NCBI RefSeq assembly: GCF_032854445.1
Contig: NC_088302.1
Span: forward strand, 39,994,191-40,058,190
Origin: Liolophura sinensis
Lineage: Eukaryota > Mollusca > Polyplacophora > Chitonida > Chitonidae
Reading direction: 5' to 3'
Length of the DNA: 64,000 nucleotides
Shown here: positions 49,938 to 59,630 of the stretch, one piece after another
Layout of the letters: every line of letters begins with the position of its first letter
How positions within the stretch are numbered: position 1 is the stretch's first letter
The notes under the pieces: model-generated
What the model was told of the DNA's origin: nothing
Seen by the model: the letters and a program-made list of their open reading frames with translations, nothing else
Database searches by the model: none
Translations under genes and position numbers: made by a program

Positions 49938-51189
49938 TCAGTCATTATAGAGATCAACGTAGCTCTTCATTCTACTTGGGAGAGGGAGACACGTGACGAG
50001 GTGAGGCAGCGTGGTCTTGGCCTCCATGCCCACTCTGGACAATCGATCACGGATGACACACCTAACGAGGTGTTGTAGACTAGGCACACCAACCAGACCC
50101 AACTCGATCAACCTTGGCCAAAACTCCGCCAGTACCGTCACCTGATTGCCGGAATGACTCGAATAGTTCCTCAGCCGTCTAGCCTGGTCGGAGGCACTGG
50201 ATATTAACGTGAGACTCCGAACGCTGCGACGGACGTAGCGCAAACACCGAATAATACGATCTTCCTCTTTACGCAGAATCTCCAGAGAGTGTGGGGTTGC
50301 CTGACAAACTCGCTTGGCGAAAGCTAAACAGTTGAGTGACGAGATCAGAGTTGATAGAGTACTTTCACCTGGCTTTTCTAATATTCCATCAAAGCACTTA
50401 GACCTGGAACGGATAAACGGATTGGCACCATATCTCAGTAACAAAAGCAAGCCATCTGCGTTTGCGGAGGCTGCAGCCTGCTGTAAGGGGAGATCACTTT
50501 TGCTGAAATTGTGGGCATTATTCAGATAATTAGGCCTGATGGACAGATTACGTGACGGACTATTAATAAATATACAATCATCCAAATCACATTCATTCCT
50601 GCTTGGCTTAATATCAATATTAAGTCATGTAGTATTCCATGGCATACAAGCCCGCTGGTTTTCACAGTGGCGCGTGCAGTCTGGATAGAGGATATCACAG
50701 TCATAAAGGCTATGCGCGGGGGATTTCCCTAAGAATCTAAATATAAACCCAAGATCTTGCTCGCAGCAGAAGATTTCTCTGATCAGCGCACTTACGATGG
50801 CATAATACTCCTGGCCTAATCGCAGTTCGTAACTAAGACGGAGGGACTTTAGAATGAAGCTGTGGGCAAGGCGGCACTTCTCTTCGGGACTGCACAAGCA
50901 GTAAGACGAGTAGTTACACCAGGCCTCAGACCTGATGTATGTGTGAAGTGTTAGGGCGGGCCCGGCAGTACTGAACACATCCATTGACAGATACTGGGGC
51001 TGGTTGACGTAACACCGCCTGGCATCGCTGCTCTACACCGCTGAGACGGGACAAAGCGGTGCTCAGGTAAACATTAACATTGGAACAGTCGTTTCCTAAA
51101 TGTTGTTCGTCACAAGTTTTCTCTTGATCACAGCAAATATCAGCGCGGGTCTCAGCGACATGTTGGTCATTGAAATTTAACTGCGACAT
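49938..51189 (-). CDS. Ankyrin-repeat and SOCS-box protein, frame interrupted
   Basis: Three open segments run on the minus strand. The C-terminal one (to the stop at 49938) has an ankyrin-like piece LPLQQAAAS..LLLLRYGANP and a terminal SOCS box: BC box VPSLQHLVRCVIRDRL and Cul5 box LPLPSRMKSY. The middle segment (51032-50628; first ATG 50984) is in the same frame but ends in TGA at 50627-50625. Fourteen codons on from that TGA the frame continues into the ankyrin part. An upstream segment from an ATG at 51189 (MSQLNFNDQH) is in another frame and would need a frameshift or intron near 51000-51040. SOCS-box proteins recruit Elongin B/C and Cullin-5 to ubiquitinate a bound target. The layout (unique N-terminus, few ankyrin repeats, SOCS box) recalls ASB17, but that is only architecture. 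It may be a recent pseudogene, a sequence error, an unrecognised intron or readthrough. An in-frame intron with a weak donor near 50745 is possible. Confidence 0.72.
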
Positions 51190-52478
51190 TTTTATTAATT
51201 ATAGCTGGTCCTCTGCATGAATAACTAGTGCACCACAAATTTGAGGAGTGGCCAGCAAGTGGGGCAATGGTTCATGAGATATCCTTAAGGAACAGTGGCA
51301 AGAAATAATTATTCATATGTACAATAGGCCTAATAACAATGTATTTGTGCTTTCGCTTTCACTTTCACTTTCACTTGAGCCATACTTTCACATGAGCCAT
51401 AGTAAACTAACTGCGCACTATACAGGAGGCCATTCAGTTCAATACTCGAAACATATTAAAACAGCACAATAGCCTACTACAGGTAACTGTTCTACACATC
51501 TAACAGTGGTTAGACCTGTAGGCTTGCGTGCCGGCACTGGTGGCATGTTTAGACCGATCAGGCAGATTTAGAAGGGCAAAGGTTCTGCTGTGAGCTGCAC
51601 ATATGTTGTGGGTCAATCCTTAGGTTATTTATATTAGTATAATAGCATTCTGTCCGCTCACACAGGCAGCTAGTCCGTGCAAGTCAGTAAGCTGCAGTCA
51701 GAGACGAGCGTACCCGCACAACACACTGCACGGTACGCAGGCTGTCACTATTATGGAGTACAAGACAGACAGCACATAACGATCGGTCGATCCTATGACG
51801 AGCATGGTAATTTTTGTCTGAAACCATAAGAAAAGGTCGCTGTGTGTGAACGTTCTATCCCTGTTCAATTACTGAATCAGTCGCTGTGCGCTGGATGCGT
51901 CAAAACTTTGGCATTTACTTAGGAGATCAGTTCATAAAACTGTTCAGCCTTGTGCCTGCATGGACAAGTTCGGCTTTGTCGCTCGTCTGCACAGACGATC
52001 TTTATTCATAAATTTTCGATCGCTACGTGTAACTTGTCCGCATGATCACATGTCGACTGTTTACCTGTAATATTCGTGTCCAGCAAAGCAGCCTACAACC
52101 CCATCTGCACGGCCGTGAACGAAACTGGGCATGCACGCTGGTTCGTGATTTCCTTCGTCGCGCAACGATCCAATTTACAACTCGTAGAACAAGGGCGGAT
52201 AACTCTAAGCGGTTTCCCACTATCTAGCAACGCCCATTCACAACGTAGATAAGAAATAAATTTATTTACCCCAAATATATCACTTATGTTCCTTGTAGGC
52301 TACCAGGTAACACAGATGTCTTCCATACTCTCATGTAATGTAAAATGTAATGGATTTAATCGATGTTGACAATTGCGCTTATCATATATACATCATCCAT
52401 GTTGTCAAACCCCAAGCACTCGCTCACTCATTATGCTATGTCAATGATATCGGTGTTGAAACCGGTAAGTCATAAATA
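51190..52478. other. Intergenic region between two divergent SOCS-box genes
   Basis: No gene is recognised. A short TTTCAC tandem lies at about 51352-51376. The 5' flank of the minus-strand ankyrin/SOCS gene should lie here. A family-2 SINE tail (AAACCCCAAGCACTCGCTCA) sits at 52402-52436. Confidence 0.4.
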
Positions 52479-52486
52479 CATATGAG

Positions 52487-52751
52487 AGGGGGCCCTCCGT
52501 GGCTCAGTCGGCTAGCGCGATAGCGCAGCGTAATGACCCCAGGAGCCTCTCGCCAATGCGGTCGCTGTGAGCTCAAGTCCAGCTCATGGACTTCCTCTCC
52601 GGCCGTAAGTGGGAAGGTCTGACAGCAACCTGCGGATGGTCGTGGGTTTACCTCCGGGCTGTGCCCGTTTCCTCCCACCATAATGCTGGCCGCCGTCGTA
52701 TAAGTGAAATATTCTTGGGCACGGCGTAAAACACCAATCAAATAAATAAAG
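52487..52751 (+). mobile_element. SINE family 1, full length with TSD
   Basis: The head is GGGGGCCCTCCGTGGCTCAG, with the TAGCGCGATAGCGCAGCGTA stretch, B box GTGAGCTCAAGTCC, full body, and GGGCACGGCGTAAAACACCA with an AAATAAATAAA tail. The flanking duplication CATATGAG is at 52479-52486 and 52752-52759. Confidence 0.93.
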
Positions 52752-52759
52752 CATATGAG

Positions 52760-54879
52760 TCATCTATTGGTAGGTGATTTTGATGCATTGCCCAGTAATA
52801 CATTCGAGAAGTAATTATTATATGCTCTGACAGCAAGCCTCAGTAAAATTGGTAACCTACAGACCATATTCATGCCGTTTCTTTATTGGAAATGGAAATT
52901 CCAACTTTCATAGCTGGGTTTATTAGCTATAGGACGTAGACTTTACTCATACCAAATAGCCACGTAAAAACAAGTTACAAATCACTAAGGGAGCTGAAAA
53001 ACACATATGTCTTCGAAGACGTGCAAACGTTAACTGTTATAAATAAATAAATAAATAAATAAATAAATACAATGTAGGCCTACCGGTTGACCTACATATC
53101 AACAGCAGGCCCACGTCTACAGATCTCCGCGCACGCTTTAGGGGTCCAGCCCTGGGAAGCATTTAAGAAGATTTGCTGCTGGCTTGTTCGATCTTGCTAA
53201 ATAAACATTTAGTAAGAATATCCCATTTTAGATCGAGCTTTTATACGAATCACTGAGGTACGCAATTCTAAAACTATAATCCGATTCCGCGTGTTCTCAC
53301 AGTAATAAGGGAGATAACTACCTAGCTATTTGACATAGCTCTACCAGATGGCGCCTCTATCACAACAACAAAAGTATGACATCTTGTGTCAGTGCAGCAT
53401 ATCCACATGTTTGAACTCATGTCTGCAACGATATTAGCCATGATGAGAGCGACATGTTACTGCTTCAAACGCCTTAGACATCGGACGACAGGCGCGGACG
53501 AGATTTGGAGTGTGATAACAGCATACAACAGGGGCACAGACAGGCGCAACCCATGTGCAGGTGTGTTGGTGCACTATCAGTATCAGTGATAGATGAACAG
53601 TCGTTTTCTCCAAATTATTTATTTATTTGACTAGTGTTTTACCCCGTACTTCATGGTTAGATTTAATTTTTTCATGCACATGAGCACAGTGCACAACAAT
53701 TCTATTCAGAACTGAACATGATGAAGTATAGATTTATTTATGTATTTATTTGATTGGTGTTTTACGTACTCAGGAATATTTCGACGGCGGCCAGATTTAT
53801 GGTGGGAGAAAACCGGGCACAGCCTGGGGTAAACACACGACCATCTGCAGGTTGCTGGAAGACCTTCCCACGTACTTCCCCAACTAAGCCTCTACATATA
53901 TGAATATAGTTGTACATTCACTGTAGAAGCTGAGATTATGTCATTTGTTATAAATGCGGATGATTTAAAAAAGAAAGTACGGTGACATACCATAATGCTG
54001 AAGTAAAGAATATATACGCTATATATGAGATTCAGTCCTGCACTGTATACTGCATGGCCAGTTTCTGGAAACTGGACGATCACCAACTTTTTCTTTTTGC
54101 AGGCCAGATCTCTACAGCCCTTTAATAACAATGGAAGGGAACCTATAAATAGACAATTGCCATTGTTTCAGCTTACGCCACATAACCTTCAGGAGGTTTA
54201 ACATGAACAGCTATAGAGTATAATATGTAGTTCAGTTAGATTCAGCCTCGGTTGATTGTGGCGATGATTGACGATCTGATACTTGACCACTTCATTGACG
54301 TCAATATTATTAATCGAAAAACTACTTAATAACCTCAGTGAGAGAAAATATCCAGTTTTCTGCAATAATTTGTTGACAGCCTATAAAATTTCATAATTTA
54401 AAAGCTTAATTGCATGTGTGGGATTAACCTTGGATGACTATGTTAACTTGGTTGTGTGTGGACATATTGGACTGACAGGCAAGCACTAGTGTCACTGTGA
54501 GATGAGCTTATTATGGTACTATATTATAGCCCAGTAACATATCTACCAAGCTAGTACATCACATCTCATTGGGCTATATTACTGCTCACTGTTGACAGAT
54601 GAGATGATATTGTAAAACTGGAACCATGCCTCACCCATTTTTCACTCTTTCTCTATCCGATTCATATATCTTTTATACCCCTTGACCTGTATGAGGTGTC
54701 AAGTTTGATTTTTACATTAGAAACAGTGACTTTACTGGCTTATATATAGTAGCAAAAGCCACAAAGAAATCACTTTTGTTCCATTTACTTGACTTGTAAG
54801 TTTTTACTTCAGATCATCGACTACAGGATGCACTTCTATCTTGAGTGAGGCGTGGACAGAAGTATAATTACAGCTCATA
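52760..54879. other. Intergenic / 5' flank of the plus-strand SOCS-box gene
   Basis: Contains an (AAAT)n microsatellite at about 53038-53068, a short family-1 SINE tail at 53615-53650 (minus), and a longer SINE fragment listed separately. The last few hundred bases must hold the promoter and 5' untranslated region of the gene starting at 54880. No TATA box stands out. Confidence 0.4.
53736..53885 (-). mobile_element. SINE family 1, 3' fragment
   Basis: The reverse-complement 3' half: TTTATTTGATTGGTGTTTTA, GGCGGCCAGATTTATGGTGG, ACGACCATCTGCAGGTTGCT and CTTCCCACGTACTTCCCC. A deletion has removed part of CGCCGTACTC. The head is missing. Confidence 0.87.
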
Positions 54880-56593
54880 ATGGCAAGTACAAGCAATCTC
54901 AGTGCTGAGACGGCTTGTTTTCAAGAAGAGTTGAGTGAATCACAGTGGAAGGCATGTTCAGGTGAGTTCTAGATAATTGTAGATGTATGTCACATATAAA
55001 GGGCTTTAATAGCAGTGTAAGTAGTTTCAGTTAATTTTGGGTATTTTGGCAACCATTTTGTTTTGATATTTTCCCTGTTTGATCCACACCATAACTATTT
55101 TACTATATATATGTAGCCTGTATCTATATTTGTTAGTGACAGTAAACTTCAGGGAATGAGGTATTCAGGGAATGAGGTACAATACAATGTTGACATCTAA
55201 ACCCCCTCTATATGGATAGAGACATTCTTCAGTTTATATATAGCCTGTATGTAATGCAGACAGAAAAATGATTGAAATCTTTGCATTACATATGCGCTGT
55301 GTGACACATTTTGACAATGTTATAAATTAGAATATCTTCCAGCTTCATGCTATGTGTATAGTGTTTGATCTTATTCCAGATTTTGAAAAAGAAGATCGGA
55401 ACCAGAGTCTGTTTTGTAATGCTTGCCCTGCACAAGGTCGTAGGCAATCAAAACCAAGAAGATGTCCACTTACCATGTGTGTGTACAAAGACAGAGAATT
55501 GTACCTGCAGGAGCATGAAGAGATTGGTATTAAAATCCCTCTACCTGACATTACTAGCCTGGGTGTTCCAGTCTCTTCACTCAGTTGCCTGGAGCAGGTC
55601 ACACCCATAGCCAGGCACAGACAGGAACACTATCTCCTTCACTTTAGAATAACTCCAGATAAGTTGGAGCCGGAGCAAGCGTGCTATCTTTTTCTGGCAG
55701 TCAATTCTGAGGGTGGGGAATTCGCGTTCTTCACCATGGAAATGCAGGAGTTTCTGGATGTTTTGGCCTGTGCCAGGGGAATTGGCTGTGACCCACCTTT
55801 AGCTTGCTTGCTTTCTCACCACAAAGAATTCCATGTGTCCAATGTCTGTCATGTGGAGATATATCATCATGATTGTCATGGTGAGACTTCAGACTCAGTC
55901 TACCAGGTACCACAACTCATCAAGACCCACATCATCCCACTATTCCTCTCAAGCCCACCTCACTCCATTCTACCCATGGTGCTCTTTCACCCGTTGACTG
56001 ATGACAAGCTCGTGTTTTTTCACCTGAATTCTGAACAGCATGTGGAGTTTGAAAGGGTCTCTGAGGCTTGGCTGAGTGAATACAGCCTTCAGGCAATACC
56101 TGAATATACTAAGCTGAATTTACTTAGTGTGTTAGAGGAAATGGCAGCCACAAAGCCAAAGTTTCAGAATGCAGAGTTTTCCCAGATGGTTCATGTTTTG
56201 GCTGTGAGTTTTACCCTCACTGACATGTCACGACGAGGACTCCGCAGTGTTGCTGTCATCCTCCTCAACGCATACAGCTACCAGAGTCTAAAGAAGATAA
56301 TTTTGCCTGTACAGACTTTGCCTGAACATGTATCCCTTCGTAGTGGAAACTGGATTGACCCCGAAAAACTGGTGTGCTTTAAGTCTTACACTCCAGTGTT
56401 TAGCAAGTGTGGTCAGAAAATGGCGGTGGCCAGATGCCTGGGGCGCAAAACCAGTGTGTATGTGTACAGAATTCCTGTTTGTATCAGTTTGCAGAGTCAG
56501 TGTCGCAGGGTCTTAAGAAAACATGCGACCAAACAGGGAATCCAGTCATTACCATTGCCTCCCATTCTTCGTAAATACCTTGAGTTTTCCTAA
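54880..56593 (+). CDS. SOCS-box protein, two exons, 431 residues
   Basis: Exon 1 (54880-54961) encodes MASTSNLSAETACFQEELSE and seven more residues, then splices at TCAG/GTGAGT. Exon 2 (55380-56593) begins after TTGATCTTATTCCAG, and the phase fits exactly (G|AT, Asp). The open frame that runs upstream of 55380 is intron. The last 39 residues form a SOCS box: BC box SLQSQCRRVLRKH and Cul5 box LPLPPILRKYL. The product is thus a likely Elongin B/C-Cullin-5 substrate adaptor acting in the cytoplasm. The roughly 390 residues before it are rich in beta-like hydrophobic stretches (YLLHFRITPDKL, YLFLAVNSEGGEFAFFTME). I do not recognise them as SH2, ankyrin, WD40 or SPRY, so the substrate-binding domain is unassigned. 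There is no signal peptide or membrane segment. Another SOCS-box gene lies 3.7 kb upstream in the opposite orientation. Confidence 0.85.
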
Positions 56594-56799
56594 ACAGTGC
56601 AATATTGTAACAACTCCGTGGAGCTAACTGCCCTCAGCGTACAGAGGAAATGGATGTTATTTGTGACAGCTTTTCAGCTTGGACAGACCTCTATCATTCT
56701 TGTATTTTTTTTTTATTTTTCCTTTGCTGTGATGTACTGTTGCAGTATGAATCTATTCATATATATTTTGAATACATGCATGATAGTCATCTTAAACAT

Positions 56800-56805
56800 A
56801 ATAAA
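56800..56805 (+). terminator. Candidate polyadenylation signal
   Basis: AATAAA lies 207 bp after the stop codon of the plus-strand SOCS-box gene, followed by a T-rich stretch. A second AATAAA at 57391 would give a longer 3' end. Which is used cannot be told from sequence. Confidence 0.4.
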
Positions 56806-57883
56806 TCAAATTTTTTAATGTTTTTGTTTCACCTCAAACTGATTTCAGGAAAGACTGCTGAATTGATTTTTTTTTTTATATTAACTTATCTGCATAAATT
56901 CATTATAAGCTTTATATGCAATTTTGTATTCTTTCTTCAAGAAATGACAGTGCTTTATTTTTAACAAATTCAGTTTACAAAGAGATATTTTTATCAGTTT
57001 TTAAAGCACAATCAGCACAATTTAAATATTTGATAAATATTTACTATGTATTTTATTTATCATATTGTTACCTATTGAAGCTGTATGTGGCTATTCATAT
57101 CTTGTTAATGGTGGTGATCATGTATCCCGTTCCTGTTTTAACCTTTATGTAAATATGAAAATATGTTGCAAGTCTGTTTACCACTTCCTGTCAGATTACT
57201 TTTCACGTCATTGATCAGTAATATTTATTATTACATGTACATATACATACATGTATATTCTTTCCACGTGTTACCTATGTTTTTTTCCTTTTTTCCAGTC
57301 CAAGAGATATCATTTTCTTTTGCCATAATTAGGTATAAATACATGTAACCACACAATGACAAACAGTTTTTGAGTACAGTGTTAAACACCAATAAAGTTT
57401 TTAATGAGAGAATCACTGTAGGGGTATCTGAAGTTATACATGTACTAATTATAATTACAATACCTTGTATTTCAAATTCTTTAAAATCAATGCTATATGC
57501 TATATCTCTTTAACAAATTGTTGAATATGAAATGTCATGTATCTAATTAAGACGTAATAAACAAAATAAAAGGCGTATTTTAGACTCAACATCGGTGGTG
57601 TAATAGCTACCAATTTTAGTAACCCTTTTACGGAGTATTTTAGAGGTAACAATGAATGTTCCATCAGTCTGCCTGTGATTATTGTTATTACATGTATTTT
57701 CCCGTTATTAAACAATAATTGTGATACGTCACTCAGTTATATCATACTAAAACATTTTTGAGTATCCTGTATTTGTCCGTGTTATTCCTGATTACTTAAG
57801 CACTTTATATGCCTGAAGACGTGTGAGTTATTTGAAGCATACCGAGCTAGTACTAATCATTTTCTTTTTACCTTTTATCACAG
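56806..57883. other. AT-rich 3' flank, no gene seen
   Basis: Strongly T-rich sequence with only composition-driven open frames. A short family-1-like SINE tail (GAGTACAGTGTTAAACACCA) lies near 57373-57395. Confidence 0.4.
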
Positions 57884-58129
57884 CACTTTAGGCGAGTGTC
57901 CAGACTCTATATTTCCGTAGATGAGATCTTAGCCATTTTGGTGTATCGAGAGATGGGGTTTGATGGGTATAGATCGGTACAAGTTTCACTGAAAGTGAAA
58001 GTTTTGAAATTTACCCCAAGAAATGAAGCCAGGGTCCAGAGAGGCCCTGGAGATACCGCGACCTTAGATTGCCACAGGCGTATTTTTGAGCAGGCACTCA
58101 TAGTTGAGGCACCCAGAAATGGGGTTTGA
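57884..58129 (+). other. Possible exon with an Ig-like cysteine motif (weak)
   Basis: A good 3' splice site (CATTTTCTTTTTACCTTTTATCACAG, core shown in part) precedes an 82-codon frame ending in TGA at 58127-58129. It reads SLKVKVLKFTPRNEARVQ followed by GPGDTATLDCH, which resembles the strand-B cysteine region of an immunoglobulin domain. No partner exon is recognised upstream, and the domain is incomplete. The flanking phrase GAAATGGGGTTTGAAGAGTA repeats GAGATGGGGTTTGATGGGTA from 57951. It could be a relic exon or chance. Confidence 0.22.
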
Positions 58130-59630
58130 AGAGTACAGAGCCGTAAAAGCAACATGGTTAAAAAAAAAAATGAAAAGATTAAAAGTGAGGGGTTGGGACG
58201 ACGGGGGGGGGGGGGGAGGGGTAATAAAACTCTATCCAAGCACATCCACCTAAGACCCTGCATCCCAGATTGTCATATGTAGACCAATTTTCATGGTTCC
58301 ATATGTAACACTGAGGCCCTGACGTTTATCTGACCTCCACATATGAGCGTCATTGGCGAAATGTTTTCATCATGTAAACTGGTTTGTAAAAGAGTCGACA
58401 GAAAATAAAGAATCTCAAAATTCTTGATATAATTTTGAATACTTTCTTATAATTGTACAAATACAAATTATTTATGAAAAGCAAAGCGTTTATCTCTAAA
58501 TTATGTATTTAGTCGACAGCAGTTGAAGATAGATAAGATTGATACGCGTAGGCAGGTAATCTGACCCTTGATCAAACTCTCCCTCAGGCCCCTGATACGC
58601 CCCCCACCCCTTTCACTCACGGTTTTGATGCCCCTGCATACCTCCTGACTTAAAGCCACAGCCGAGAGCTGGATTCTAACACAGCGAGCCAGCGCTTTAA
58701 CGCGTCCGAGACTGCGAGGTCCCCAGTACATACCTTAATAGATAACGTTTTAACAGTTGCTGCAATCTTATATCTATTATATCTATTATATTATCAGCAG
58801 TTCGTACAAATTATTTACAAACCCTTTACCAGATCCAGGTATGGTTTCCTCATACTCGTATGGTTTCGCCCGTACAACTTGGGGATCACTTTCAGGAACT
58901 TGGTTAATCCGTCTCTTCATAACCTTTTTTCATAAATGTCATCACGCCATATAGGTTGACGTTTTCATGAGAAAAGATACGGAAATTATTTCGGTTTCTT
59001 GATCGTACGCGGGCCTTTTAAATGTAATCTAAAACTGCTAGAATACGGTTTTATTTGCTGTATACCTCCGTACCATTGTGCGATATAAAAATGAGTTTCT
59101 AAGAGTTGTTGATATTTTAGCGGATATAACACAATGAGAGAAGTTGAAAAAAACGAAAGTAAGGGAAAATTGAGAACATATATTCATTAAATGAATACAT
59201 GTATATTTGTAGGGCAGTTTTTGAAAGGGTAATCTTTTAAATATGAAGTTAAATATGCATTCCACCAGCTAAACGTATATAAGGCATGCATGGCATGACG
59301 TAGTAAACTACTTTGTCACACTTTGTCAAGTGACCTGCAATAGGCACAAAAAGACATGCAACATGAGTCCGTTTTCATAACTTGGGTTCTTAGCAGTTAA
59401 TAAATGCTTTTGTAGGCAGAGCCACTCCTTGCATGCCACCCGATTGGTCAGGGAGCATGTCCACGCACTGACTGTTCCGCTTTACTACAATGTTGTCAGT
59501 TAAATGAACTGAATTTTGTCGTGCAGAACAAAGATTGCATGTAAGTCTTTCTCCTTTTCCTTATTAGCGGCAATTCTTCGTTCATTAGAATGCTATCGAT
59601 GTGAACTAGATCTTCATCCATCCTGGTCAT
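58130..59630. other. Intergenic / 3' flank of the SLC13 gene
   Basis: Includes a poly-G run at about 58203-58220 and a tRNA-like SINE fragment listed separately. The part next to 59631 should be the 3' untranslated region of the minus-strand transporter. Confidence 0.4.
58620..58722 (-). mobile_element. tRNA-like SINE head fragment
   Basis: On the minus strand: GGGGACCTCGCAGTCTCGGA, GCGTTAAAGCGCTGGCTCGC, then GTTAGAATCCAGCTCTCGGC. This has A- and B-box-like spacing but does not fold as a good tRNA. It differs from the two main families here, and its 3' limit is unclear. Confidence 0.45.

Noticed and set aside
52489-52570. Possible functional tRNA gene (clear A and B boxes)
   Set aside because: The sequence continues into the SINE body and tail with a target duplication; the head does not form a complete cloverleaf.
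55352-55379. ATG at 55352 as the start of the plus-strand SOCS-box protein
   Set aside because: The bases before 55380 form a good splice acceptor, and an upstream exon at 54880-54961 joins in exact phase, giving a better start.
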